Positions 27,901-41,237 of a DNA stretch of 64,000 bases are shown one piece after another. Every line of letters starts with the position of its first letter. Position 1 is the stretch's first letter. The stretch is from positions 8,687,380 to 8,751,379 of the forward strand of contig CM031870.1 of NCBI GenBank assembly GCA_018697195.1, in the 5' to 3' direction. This DNA is from Certhia americana. Its lineage: Eukaryota; Chordata; Aves; Passeriformes; Certhiidae. The notes beneath the pieces are model-generated. The model made no database searches. It saw only the letters and a program-made list of their open reading frames with translations, and was not told the origin of the DNA. The position numbers and the translations under genes are program-made.

Positions 27901-28851
27901 CAATGGCCAGTTAGACTGAAATTTAGTTTGATTCAGATTTAGACAGATGCATATACCAAGCTGAGATTTCTCTTGAGCCCTAGGAGTTCATTCCAATGAG
28001 AGCTTCTTTATAAATAAGAATCATTCTTCAATATGGCACTTTGCTAGAAGTGGCCTTTTGCTTAGTTCACTTTGTACAGATGGCAAATTGAATGAGTAAT
28101 TTGAGCTTTATCTTCTATGTGATGGCTTAGTCTTGTTCATTTCATCTTGATGTGAGTGAGGGCACTGTGTAAGTCAGTGTGGCAGTGAAAGAATGGCTGT
28201 CTTCAATTCACTGGAAATTCAAAATTTGAAGAGTTCAGGTCTTTTAACAAGACAGCAGAGAAGTCAAAGAAGACCTAGGAATTGGAAACGTATTTCTTTA
28301 CATCTTTTTAAACACTTGGGGAAGCAAACCCCAGCACCATCAGTAACCCAGTAAGCAAGAAGCAACAGAGTCTGTCACTGAACATCTGGACAAAGCCCAA
28401 GTTCACCTCATTCATCTTCCCCAGTGCACTCCTGGGGTAACTTTCAACACTGTTTAGAGATATGACTGAATAAAACTGATATGTCTAAGTAATAAACATA
28501 TGCACAAACTAATTCTAGTTAGCTATACATTATTCACATTGTTTTTACAAGTCTTCATGGCTGGAAGTCATTTAAGCATAGTATTTTTAAAGCAGTGAAA
28601 TCATGATGAATAATAATTACCACAAGGGAACTTCATAATTGTATCATCCATGAAGTACTGATTTAGCTCTATTCAGAAGAAAAATTTATGACTGCAGGGT
28701 TAAAAGGTTGACACTTTCCTTACAGTGAAGGTTCCACCAATGCTGGTACCTTCAGTGCTGCCCTTCATTGAAATACATTGAAATACAGCTGTGCTTGCAT
28801 TCCTGCTCAAAGTGCATTCACAGATGCAGCTAGAGGAGAGAGATAATTGGA

Positions 28852-28906
28852 AGGTATGGATGGGTTGGAAAGGTCAGCTATCGGATGGTATGGATGGTCA
28901 GCTATC
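28852..28906. repeat. Local imperfect duplication
   Basis: 'ggtatggatgg' occurs at 28853 and 28887, and 'ggtcagctatc' at 28872 and 28896, giving an interleaved small duplication. Confidence 0.8.
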
Positions 28907-30666
28907 CATTGGTTCAAACCCTTCTATTAAGAGGCTTTCCTCAGTTGTACTCTAGAGATGGAATGGGAAGAGTTCAGGATTGCAGAAACTCCTGCTTTAA
29001 GTCACTCAGTTGCCTCACACATGCCAGTAGTAGAACTGAACAGAAACATACTAAGACCTTGTATCTACTAAAAAATAACAGTTCCTTAAAATAACTGTTT
29101 CTGTGAAATTGCTGACTTAAACAACTTACCCTTTTAAGGTAAACTATCAAAAAAATTCAAAAGGTGTTTCAATGGTTTATGGAGAATTCTGGACAGAAAA
29201 GTTTCTCATTTTCAGTACTTCCTTAGTAAGAAACAGTAACAGCAAGAAGAATCATCCTTTTATTAAATGATGGCACTGGTACTGTTTTTATCCTGTTACC
29301 TCAGGGTCCCCTCCCAACTTAGGTACAGGTGTATGGGTTGGACAGAGCTCTGCATGGGCAGGGGCAGCACCAGTGAGAACAGCAGAGGCTGAACCAGGCA
29401 CCAGAGACAGGGAAAAAGTTAAAAAACACCTTTGGTTTCTTTTGTCTCCCAGCAGTAAATCTGTTAACTGACTTCAGAGTTCCTGCTTATTCATGAGCTG
29501 TGGAAACTAGGTGGCTCAATTCCCTTAAAATCATGGCAAACTGCAGGGATATTTGGCTCCTGCCAGATCCTGTGGGCACTTGGAGTATGATCCAATCCAT
29601 CCATCACAATAAACTGCCTTTCCCTTAACACACCAGCTTTTTGTCTACATGATCTCTACTCTGTGCTTGATACTGTGGGAGTTACTGTATTGCCACCAAG
29701 ACAGCACCTTGGTCTCATTGCATGAGCAAAATGTGCTTGTCTGTGATTGCAGAAGACATGAGAAGGTTTTAGAATTGCCAATCAGCTCCAAATATCTCAA
29801 GATACATATCCTAGAGAAAGACTCAGCAAAAAAGATACACTGATCATGTTGAAATCTTTTGAAATTTAGGTTTGCAAATTGAGTGCAGCATACTACTATG
29901 ATCAAGTGTTTTAGAGACTGGAATTGAACACTAGAAACAACAAAGAAATTGTATTTTCTTCTATAAGGGAACAAATCAATTTCAGAAAGGATATAGGGTG
30001 AGTGGTGGCATGAAGTTGTACATTAGTACTGATTAGCTCCTGTATTAATGTATGTCTGCTACAGAAAACATGGTCTTGGTATGGTACTACAATACCCAAC
30101 ATCAGGGGAAAGAAGAAAATATAAGGATGAAGTGTGTGCTTTGAATAAATCACCTAATGACATTTTACACTGTGATGTTTGTCTACAGAACACAACACAA
30201 TGCTGTCCAAATAATGAGACTGTTCCTGGTTTTAAAAGCAGTGTAACTGTGAATGTGCAGCAGCCTGAGCCAATTTAAATGAGTCTGGCTCTTTCACTGC
30301 AGAGAACCACTCTACTGCCTTATAGTCAGTCTGACTTGGAACAAACTCCATGTTTTGCATTGTCTCTTAATGCTGCAGCAAATTCAGTATTGTCAGTGCT
30401 CAATTGTTTGAAAACCTATTTTTTAGTTCAAAGATCTTTTTATAAAAAATTGTTGTATATTGCCTAATTATATGTCAGCTTTTGATCAGTCCATTAACTG
30501 TTCAAAGTACCCGTCTGCTGTACTCATACTCTGACTTTGTAATAAACACTGTTTTGTTGCATTAAATCTCAGGGCATACTCTGTCTAATCTGTACTCAAT
30601 AACAACGTGAAAACCTTAAGACTAGTTTACTTTTTACTTAATGCTTGTCAATTTTCTTTAATACAG

Positions 30667-30822
30667 ATCCACCACAGATGAACAATGTCATGCCAACATC
30701 TCCTCTCCTTCCTCAGATGGCACATCAACACTCATATCCCAGCCTGGGACAGATCACAAACCCATATGAGCAGCAGCCCCCAGGCAAAGAACTTAACAAG
30801 TACGCGTCTCTAAAGGCAGTTG
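30667..30822 (+). CDS. SHISA9: SHISA9 (CKAMP44) internal coding exon, cytoplasmic tail
   Basis: SHISA9 is a single-pass membrane protein that binds AMPA receptors at synapses and changes their desensitisation and recovery. This 156-nt exon starts after a 'tttaatacag' acceptor and ends before a consensus 'gtaagt' donor. It is phase 1 at both ends, so the first codon is completed by a G from the previous exon, giving Asp. It encodes about 52 residues of the intracellular tail, beginning DPPQMNNVMPTSPLL, including NPYEQQPPGKELNKY and ending ASLKAV. From memory, these blocks match vertebrate SHISA9 and not SHISA6, whose tail differs at the same place. No domain or catalytic residue lies here; the region is proline- and glutamine-rich and probably disordered. 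The exon joins in frame to 48478. Reading through the donor gives Gly-Lys-stop, so a retained intron would truncate the protein before its PDZ ligand. Confidence 0.9.
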
Positions 30823-31184
30823 GTAAGTAAGCAATACACAACTTCTCTTTTAGTTCAGCATGTTGCAGTTGCTGGTGGCAGCTGACGTTCTGCCTCAAAG
30901 TTGAAAACAAGGTCTTGCTTATCTGGACTATTTCATGACAGAATTTCATATTGAATATCCCATGGTAGAATTTAATATTGAATAATAATATTAGTTGGAA
31001 ATTCAATGAAAATTAAGAAGAGGACTGCAATTAAGGGATAAGAAACTTACATGCAATAACAAATGATGATATGATGTGAGCTCATACATGCACACAAAAC
31101 CACCCTGCATCCTACAAGACATTTCCCAGCAAGTTTCACCTGTGTTGTACACAGAGTGTTCAGCCCCAGTTATTTATGCCCTGT

Positions 31185-31250
31185 GAGGAGCACCGAGTTG
31201 GACTTGATGGCCCCTGTGGATCCCTTCCAATCTGAGATATCCTATAATAG
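31185..31250 (+). mobile_element. CR1 LINE 3' tail fragment
   Basis: 'gagttggacttgatggcccc' then 'tggatcccttccaatctgag' and 'atatcctataata' match the end of a sense CR1 copy, of the subtype with 'ttggacttgatgatccttgtgggtccc'-like wording. Only the last 65 bases or so are recognisable. Confidence 0.8.
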
Positions 31251-34200
31251 GCCTACATATGCATTGTATTGTGTATTTCCTAGAGCTTTCTACACAAATG
31301 AGATTTTTTGATTTGATTTAGACAGCCTGCTAAATACTTCCAAAAAGAGAGGGCACTCATGTAGTTCTGAAGTAAGAATTTTCACATTCCCTGCAAGATG
31401 TACATTAGTAGGTCACTAGAGGAATGTTCTGAGATCTTGTGATTTCAAACAATTAGTGCATGATAAAACTCCTAATAAAGATCCCAGTGGTGGCTTATTT
31501 CTGTGCCTGATTAATATAATTTTAAGTAAATGAGAGAATGTCCTCAAAGAAACAGATGTGTGAAGGGAAAAGTACAGTAGTGAGTAAAAGAATCAAAATA
31601 ATTTTCATAGTGAATGTCCAAGCTTATAATAGTTTTCAGGGGCTGTAAATACCTGCTGCACACCCTGTGATGACAGAAAGCCCCTTCTAGGCAATAATAC
31701 ATTAAGAACTGGGGCAGGGGGTGTCTTTTCCCATTAACCCTTGCTTAGCTTTCACATATCCATGTTAACATATTTTCCCCATCAATTCAGAGTAATGCCA
31801 CTGTCCATATTTCCTGATAAAGATACGTATCTAGAAACACAGCAGAACAGCTCAGAGCTTTCTGACTTAAGAATCAAGCATTCACCATGCCAGAAAAAAT
31901 TTTCATCACTAACTGATAACCCTTTATCTGCACTTCAGGATACCAGACCTCTAAGAAAATGCACATCAAAGTCCCATCTTAAATAGTTGTTATACTTTAG
32001 CTTGTTGGTTATGTATCTTACAAGTGGCATTTTAAATCTGTTAATAAAAACAAGGGCTAATAGCTTTCTCCTGGGTTTTGAATACCAAGCAGTTTCACAA
32101 TTCCATATTCTAAAAGTGCTACTGTGTAACGATGTGGTGATTGTCACAGATTAATGCAGTGATATTGAGCTTCTTTTTCAGATGTCAGTTTAGGTCAAGC
32201 CAATCATCAAAGCTGAAAGGAATTTAAGCATAACAAAATGAGAGATGAAACACACTAAGAAACGTCTCTCATGTGGCTAAGAGCCACTGAATGCACCTTT
32301 CAAAAAAAATTATGAAATTATGAAATAGATACTTGTGTGTCTGAGTACAAGTTTTTAAAGCAGCTAGATTATAACCATACCGTTAAATCAACCTTGAAAG
32401 ATTGTGCACCTCATTCCCAGAAGTTGTATAATGCCTCTAAGAATTTAAAACTAAATTAAACATAACTTTCAGGAACATTTTCTTCCAGGGGAATTGCACC
32501 ATCTTTCCATGGTTTCTCCCTATTCTTCCTATCCCTTCTCTCTTTTGTGCCCCTACAGACCTACTGGTATCAGGTCACATTAGCCAAGTTTTAGATATGG
32601 GTGAGTTTTCACAAGTACAAATGTGCTGCATTGTGAGAAGATTGCATCTTCTCAGTAAAAAACAAGGGAGATTTTGAAACTGTTACACATTCACACCTTC
32701 TCTCTGTACTTAGGGAAGGAGAACTAAATAATACAGTGAGTTTTCAACCATTTTCAGACAGTTAAGGCCCTGATTTCTCCCAAGAGGATACCTCCTGAGT
32801 GCATCCTAAGGTGACAAAGAGGTTTTTCCATTATCCTAGCCAGACCTAGGCCTGTAATCACACTGACATCTGTTGGGACTGGGATAGCTATTACTATGGT
32901 GTTGGCAAAGAGAAGCAGGAAGGGCCTTTGTATGGGATCATGGAGATATTTATTTACCTCTCCAGACTGCAGGGTTCATGTTGGATTTAAGAGAGCTCTG
33001 ACATCAAACCCACCCAAAATCAACCCCACCTATACTAATTTAAGCTGACAACATCTTTTGAACAACCAGACATGGACTGTGTTCACCCTGACCTCGTGTC
33101 ACAAGGCAAAGGCACTTTTTACCTGCCAGCATTCAGACTTGTATTTATGGACCCCCACAGCAGGTTAATGAATGTTTGTAGTCCATTCCCTTTTACATTC
33201 ATTGATAGTGGCTTGAGGGTGCATTCATTCGCCACAAGAGAAACTTAGTAAGGGATGTGTTCTATATTTCTCCATGCATTTGAGGCAAAATATATTCATT
33301 TAATTGCTCCTTACTCTGCATGATCTCATTGTTTGTGTGTAGTTCACTGTGTTTAACATTTTTCTTTAATAAGGGATTGGAGGAAGAAGCATTTCTAAGG
33401 CTTTGTAGCAACTGTAGCTATGGTAGATTAATATCCTTCATTAGAATGTGGCCATAAGTGGTAAGAACTTTGGATAACTAAAAAAGTGAAGATTTACCAG
33501 AGGCTGTATTAAATTAATTTTTACACAGCTGCTTTCTTCTGAACTACAGATGTCCTAAAAATTTGGCTAATTTTAGAAGTGAGCTACTCATTCCTCAGTG
33601 ACTGCTGTGAAAATTCAGTTTATGGAAAAGTAGTGAATCACATCAAATCTCTGTTTTGATCATGTTCAGGTTCTCCATTAACTTCAGTAAAGGTTCAAGT
33701 GCTTGTGAAAACAAGAGACAACAGTGGCCTTGCTATTAATTTGCATTGTGCTACTGAGTAAGAATGACCCATACCTTGGTAAAGAGAGCAAGCTGATCCC
33801 CAGGAAGCCACTTCAAAGCTACACCTGATACTCCAAGTGAGAGAGCTTAGCAGAGTGTCATTGGACACGGGACTGTTCATGCATGTGTGCAGTGCAACAT
33901 GTGCATTGCAGCATCTGATTAGGCACCACAGGGGAGAAGAGAGTTGAAAAGTCTGTTGTGGATGTATTTTATTAAAAAAGCTAAGTATTTTTATCTGAAC
34001 CAGCTCAAAGTGCACAACTAAACCCTTTTACACTCAAGGGAAGAGGATGTTTTTCTCGTTTCTTGTTAGAAACTCCCTTATTTGTTGCAGCCTCCAGAAT
34101 TCCTGAAGTACTTACCATGGCTGTCAAATGGTCATTTGGCTGACCAAATTCACCTTTTCCCCTGACTGCCTGCTGGCATTTACATCTTTGAATAATGTGA

Positions 34201-37200
34201 GGATATTCTGTGCCTATTTTGTTTTCTCAGATGAGTGTCTGGAGTACAGCAATGTACTGGTGAGTTGAAATGTGCTTACTGTTTTCCTCACTACACTAAA
34301 ATTTTACTATCCTTCTACCTTGGCACACACACCACCAGGGAATAATCAGCAGGAGACAGAGGACCACTTGTAAATGAGATAGAGGACACATATTTCCTCA
34401 ACAAATAGATAAGAAATTTACTTCCTGAAATCTCTAGTCCAGCTGGCTGGCTGATCTGAATTTTTGTTAGATACACTCTGTACATCCATTATTTTTCCAT
34501 TTTCAACCCTCAGAATCTCTTTTCAATGGTGCTAAATTTCTTCCACCTCAGAATGTGAAAGACTGAGGGAAAAGGGTTAACAAGCTCCAAGACCAGTACC
34601 AATCCCAGCAGAAGTGGTCATTGAATGCCATGGCAATAAACAGCCGGCATTTAGAAATTACAATTTTTTGTCACCTAAGACTACATGATCCTGGTTTCCT
34701 TCAGTGTTTTTAAAGTGTTTAATTATTTGTGTGAAAAGTACAGAAAGAGGTTTTTCTGCATAAATTAATCTTATTTCCAGTTTATTAACCATGTTTTTAC
34801 TCCATGCTTAAATGGTTGTTGCTCACTTAAGCAATACTGACATATGCCCAAAGCTACAAGTGGATGAAGATCTTGTAGTTGAACACCTTCATGAAATTCA
34901 AGTCCCAGGACATACAAAGGTAGCTCATCACAAATTTTTATGCACATCATTTGGACATTCATTTGAAAAGCATGAACTGTCCAACTTCAAATTCCACTCT
35001 GCTAAGCTGTAAGAGCTGTAGTTCATCCCATTGCTTAAGAGTTTCCTAGAGTTCAAACTGACCTCATTATTCTGAGTTATTATTTATTTATTCAGTCACA
35101 CTGTTCTGCAAGCCTGGCTCAGTAACAGTTAACTTTCTTTCCTGGATTTCAGGGAGTGCAAAGTCACTAAATACATTTAGACCTTCTTGCAGAAATGAAA
35201 AAACACCCCAAACCTAGCTTTTAAATCCCTAGAAGACTGGGAAAATGATCACTCAACTGCTGAAGAGGTGCACAGATAAGCAAGGAAAAACTGAGAAAAC
35301 AAATATTTCTACAGTTTAACATGATTTTCTATTTATTTCATAATTTTTTGTTTTCCCTCCACACTCATGCACAAACACACAAACATTTGAGCAACTGACT
35401 GGACATTGTCAAGGAAAAAAAAATGCAAAGGACAGAATTACCTCCTGAAACAAAGACCCAGAAAGCCTTCCCTGATGCTGGGAGTTGTTAGTCTCCTGTG
35501 GAATTAAATCAAATCTAATTGATTTGATATAGTGAAGCTAGGAGGATATAATTGGCAGCTGACCCACCGTCACACCACTGAGTCTACAGCTCCCAGCATT
35601 TCTTGAAGCTGCACAGTTCTTTGATCCCTGGGGAAGCATTAGACAGTGATCCATCTCTGCCTGCAGTTGCAAAATTGCAAAGTTAGATTCTGCAAACATG
35701 ACACTCATAGAATAAATATCTCCTGGTTAGGTCCCTGTAGAAAGGAGTGTGGCCACAAGTGTGCCAAGGCACCAGGCAACAAATTCCCCCAGAAAGGTGC
35801 AACATATGAGCAAACTGACCTGATCCTGTGTCTTCTGCTTACAGACAAGGATCCAAAGGGAAGATCACCCTATGGTTATCTCTAGGCTCTTATCTTTGAA
35901 CCATCTTCTTGTCTGATGGGAAATTTGTTGCTGCCTTGTCCTGAGCTTCAGACCTTCTGTTCTCAGAGAAAAGACAGTAACTCTGTGCTGGTACAAGATC
36001 TGTACAATGAGACTCTGTACCATTCCCTGTAGTTCATTGTGCTCTGACCTGGAAGCACTGAAATTGGAAAAATGGAAATGTGCAACGTATATGCCAATGC
36101 ATTCACAGGGTTGATACAGTCCACTTTTAGAAAAAGAACTGCAAATTAATTTGACACAGTATGTTTTTATTAATTTACTATACAAACCACACTGTTACAC
36201 TGAGGTAAATATTCATGTTTTTTTGGAAGGCTTAAAGAGAAATTGTGCTTTCTTTTCAAAGACAAAAAAAAATTCATTTACCACTTCCATAAGCACTTGC
36301 ACAAAGATTGATCCAAAAGAAAACTGGGACATAGGAGTATCTCACTGGATTTAACACCATGAGAAACTGACCGGGAAACACAGATTAAAGCATCACTTAT
36401 AACAACCAGAGGGTGATTCACATAATGATTTCATATATCCAGAGGTTTGTGCTGTGTCAAAAATACTGATTGACTAGGCAATCTGCCCAACTCAACACTG
36501 GAGCTATGGATCTGGCTCAAGGAAGTGTAACATAAAAGCGGGGTATCTTTTTATTATTATTTACTTAGCCCAGTGTGGCCAGAGAATTTGAAGCTTTTGA
36601 ATGTTCTTTTGTTAGGGAAGTCTTTCATATTTTAATCCTTGCTTCTACTTCAGGTGCAAGAGAAAAGCCAAGCAGCACTCAGGAGCAAGCTTTGCTTTAC
36701 CAATCACCCTGCCAGCACCTTTCCTCAGCCTTCCCATTCTCGAGCCAGAGGAAGTGGAGCATCACTTGTTTCACTCATGTCTTCTGATGAGACCCAGCAA
36801 ATGTCACAGTCTGTCCAATGCATTCAGATGAAATTACAAGACCTTTTCTTGCTTCTACTAGATAATTTATATATTTTCTCTGTTATTTATGCAATGGGCT
36901 TCAGATAGTCACAGACGCACTACCATAGGTAAATATAAAATGCTTAGACATTCTTGATCAAAATATTTTCTTGTTTTATAATCCAGAACACTCATTCTTT
37001 CTTCCAGTGAAGTAGTCATATTTTAATTATAAATATGGCTTTCATACATAGCCTTAGTATCTTGAGCTTAATCTCCCACTTTGCCGACATTCTTTTTTTG
37101 CTTTTTAAAAAACAACTGTAAAATCTACAGGAGGATGTTCTTTCTGAGACTGGGGAATTGTGCTCTAAGCAATAAGACTTCCAAGCAGCTATTGCCCATT

Positions 37201-39676
37201 CCATCCTTTACAAAACAGACGGATTTGTGGACTTTGGGGATATGTTGGTCTTGGCAGAAAGGACATCATGACAGGTGGAAGGAAACTGCAAATAGTCCTT
37301 CTTTTACAAGAAACAGCTTTAGGACCAGAATAAGATTCTCTTAAACACTGCCATCAATGTTGGCTCATTTCTTAGACTTCAGCTACACACTGAACTTGGG
37401 AAAGAAAGGAAATCTGACCTTGAGGTGTATTTAGTTTAGGTTTAAACTTTAAACTTTAGTTCTGTTGGTTGGACTCACACCTTGTGAATTTGGTTTTCCT
37501 GGATTTGGTCCACTTCCTGGTTTCGTAATGGCTGAATATTTGTAAGAATTTATTAAATCTTAACCTATTTTTCACGACAAAAGTGCAAATTTAAAACTGT
37601 GCATCCTAATTCGTGTTATTGACATGTATGCTCCCTACCACAGAGAAACAGCCTTTTTTTATTCTCAGCACATTAAAATAGTGAAAAAAAATCTTTGCCA
37701 ATCATTCATAAAAGTTCAGCTTATAAACACCACTCCATATTCCATCAGTTATGCACCATAAAAACTCACACCTGGTTCATTCGCTGGAAAATAATTGATT
37801 CTAAAAATCCTTATTATGTAATAATAAAAATTAAACAAAAAGTTATTTTTCATTTTTATGAGACATAATGGAGAGATCTAAAATAAGAGTACCAGAAACC
37901 CAACTGACTGCTAGACAATGGGGGTTTAGCTGTCTTTTCCTTGTCTTTTGGCCTTGAAGACAGTGTCTTCAGAGGAAACGAGCTTACAGTAACCAGGTTT
38001 ATTTCCATGCACTGAGATCAGTGGTGGCCTCAGGAAGAAAACAAGTCAATCTAAATCAAATATGGGTTATTCTAACCTATTTCTATAGCATGCTGATGAA
38101 TTATGCATGAGGATTTTTTTACACGTTAAGTGATGAAGACATGAGTGAAACTTTATGCTCAGCCAATAAAAACAAGGCTCAGCTCACGCAATGACAAAGC
38201 CTACCAATGCTGAGCATTTTCATTTTCAGCCCTTCCTAAACATCCCTCTCTGTAACTGTTTTGTTTTCCAATATAAACATACTTCTCATTCCACAATGTA
38301 AATTTTTTAATCAATTAAGTAAGTATAGAGATTGATCATAAAGATATGAAAAACAACTGTGAATACTTGCAGATAAATAACAACACTGTGGGATCCCAAC
38401 TGAAATCTAAATTTAATCTGAAGTGCAGCTTTTAACTGTTCCCACCATGGAGCCTACACATTGCACTGCTTGCTCTTAACATACTCGATCCATTTTTCCC
38501 TCTGGACTATTAGTTTGTAGGTAATGTATGGCAACATTTTTGCAGGAAGTTTCATATCTGTGTTCAACATATGATATCATGTTTTAAGACTTTTCAACTT
38601 TGTACATCAATATATGGCAAATGTAGAGTACAATGTTCTTTAGGATTACCCATGAACACAAAAGATAGTAAGACAACTGGTAGGAATGTATTCCTTATTA
38701 ACACTGTCATACAAATAGCAGCAAATATCTGTCTGTTTTAGTTCTGAAAAGGGGACTCTAGAGACAGTAAATGTGTTTTTAAGAAATTGCACAGATAAAA
38801 GTCACAGAGACCATTGATTTATTCCTACACATTCATACTATAATAACAAAGTGCTTGAAGCATGGAGGGAAGAAGAGCAGTAACATGATTTGCCATGTAC
38901 AAATATTATCTGCATAAGTCCTTCCCTAACAGCTTATTTGAAGAATGGTAAGGGGAAAAGAGAAGCTGAAAAAAAACCCTGATATGTAGTAGTTATGATA
39001 CTACGTCATAAAAAAAGTAAAAATCACCACAAAGGTACCGTTTGGTTCCATTCTAAGGAAAATATGAAGTACAACAGATAGTTTTTGTAGTGGCAACATT
39101 TGCAAAGTTTTCTAGGCTACATAGGGTTCTACTTTGGAGAGCAGCCAGGGCCCTGCCACAAGGTAGGAGGCAGAACTGTAGCTCAGCACTGCTGCTGCTC
39201 ATTTTTGCCAGCAATTGATATTAGTTCTATTGATTGCAATTGATTGTAGTTCCCAGGGAAAAAGATAGAGCGGAGCTGCACACTCCTTTGTGGCTGCAGT
39301 CTGGTGTGTCACTATCAACTATTCATGGCAAGGAGCTTCATTTCCAGTTCCTCCTGGGCTGGCTGTCAGTCACTGATGCTGCTGCCTTACACGAGGTTTC
39401 TGTTCAGAGCAGCCACGACTATTGCTCTGCCTTGGACTTGGACCAAGCTGCAGGAAAACCTGAAGAAATTTATTTTCTTCTGACAGGGAAGGCTGGAGAA
39501 TTGCCAGGGAACACGAGTTCATCTCAATTTGACACACATCTTTGGTCTGGAAACCTCTGCAACTATGCTCGAGAGTTTTATGATACAAATGCCATAGAGT
39601 CCAAAAAGAGTGAGACAGGAAAAGAAGAAAAGAAGAAGAAAAATCCAGAACTCAATATGTATACGTATAGCTATGA

Positions 39677-39693
39677 TTTTTTTTTTTTTTTTT
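39677..39693. repeat. Poly(T) tract, T17
   Basis: Uninterrupted run of 17 T inside the last SHISA9 intron. Confidence 0.95.
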
Positions 39694-41159
39694 CCTCCTG
39701 AGAAAAGAGTAGAAAAAGATAACTTTCTAATAGAAACAACTTATGCCTGAACTATTTTGGGGAAAAACATCAACTTGAATCCAGAACAATTGCAAAAAAT
39801 CTGTTCAAATTAAAGAAGTTAAGAAATAGATCAAATAAATTAGATAAAAAATAGCTATTACATCACTGGGACTTTTTTTCATTTAACCAGTACAATTCAA
39901 AAAGCCTGCAGGCCTTTCTTCATGCTGAGAAATAATAGTGTAAATCTAGTATGATAGCAGTTGCAAAGCAAAAAAATGCAAGTTCTTTTCAACACTAAAA
40001 CCATCTTAACCACTAAACATCTTAATTGCCTGTTCATACTCTGAATTTGGTTCTCATGCAGCTTCCTATGTCATCACATCTGGTACTTGCAACTCATCTG
40101 CAGCTGATTAAGACATATGTGTAAGAGTTATATCTAGCAGTATACTAAACCAAAGAAAAATATCAATCAAAAGTACTAAAATCAAAAACATAATTGAGCA
40201 TACAGAACACCAGCAGCGATGTGTGAAAAGAAAATTCAATTATGTTCATGCTAAGAACAGTAATGACCAATAAATGTGGCCAGAAATAGCAAAGCTTTTT
40301 CAGTCAACATTAGATAAGGTAAATTGAGACCCAAAGGAAAACCAAATAGGCTTTTTTTTGATGCTAAATCCCCCTGCAGAACAGGGTGAACTCTGTTCTG
40401 CCATGCCCACGTCCCCTCTATGTGCAGCAGCCAGTGAAGTCCTCTGTGTGCAGCCCCCCAGGAGAAAAACAGCCCTGAGCAGGCTGCTGGAACCCCTGGC
40501 TGCAGTAGCAGAGCTCTGGGTGCTCAGCACTGCACACTGCTCCTGAAAATGCAGAGGGAGCAGTCCCTGCAATCCTGAGGAGGCTCTGCCCTTAAACAAA
40601 AGAAGGTTTTCACTAACCAAAAAGGTTACAAACAATTTCATATTATTGTTGATGTATGGAAGTGTTGCAAAACTTCTGAAACAATCAGATTTATCCTCAG
40701 AAGCATTAAAAACCACCCATTGAAAAAGCAAGCAAGATTACCAGAGGAAGAAGTGGAAGAAGCCTGTTATGCAAATCTCCTAAGAGATAACCTCTTTGGC
40801 TTTGGAGAGCAGTTTCAGAAAGAAAGCCAAACCTTCCTTTCCTAAATCAGTTTATGCTGCAGTCATGCTTTATTCCAAAGTTAAGCATGACATCATGACT
40901 CTTTAGGTAGTTTCTATTTCAAATGGCAAGTTCTCATACCATATATAAGATTTCCAGTAAAAAAAAAAAAAATGCTTAAATGAGATAAAACTAAACACAT
41001 ATTTCACCATAGAAGTTTTCATTTGCCATAGTAAATCCATGAAAGCCACAAGCTTAGAGGCTTTTAGGAAAAAAAAATTAAAACCAGGTTTACAGTTGCA
41101 GGGCAGCCACTGGCTGCATTCTTAAAGAAAAGTCAGATTTTAATACATAATTGTCTTAC

Positions 41160-41237
41160 AATTTTTTTATTGTGTATATATTAATATATATATATATTTT
41201 TTTAATATATATATTATATATATATTAAAAAATAATT
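41160..41237. repeat. AT-rich palindromic tract
   Basis: 'ttttttattgtgtatatatt' on the left and 'atatattaaaaaataat' on the right flank runs of TA, so the tract is close to an inverted repeat and could extrude a hairpin or cruciform. Confidence 0.85.

Larger units (their letters stand above)
20721..30666. other. Upstream SHISA9 intron, part 3
   Basis: Mostly AT-rich and featureless to the eye. It contains an (AT)n microsatellite (22653-22675), a GC-richer patch with a short perfect hairpin (23380-23640), two small tandem duplications (23991-24018 and 24946-24983) and a local duplication at 28852-28906. The last 20 bases form the acceptor of the exon at 30667. No gene or RNA was recognised. 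Confidence 0.5.

Noticed and set aside
30645..30830. Stand-alone 61-codon gene at the SHISA9 exon
   Set aside because: The frame crosses both splice sites; it is an internal exon with intron bases at each end.
39234..39701. 155-codon frame on the + strand
   Set aside because: Ends in lysine- and phenylalanine-rich text derived from purine and poly(T) tracts. No known motif.
40300..40731. 143-codon minus-strand frame
   Set aside because: Lies over a GC-richer patch that is also open on the + strand. No motif or splice context.
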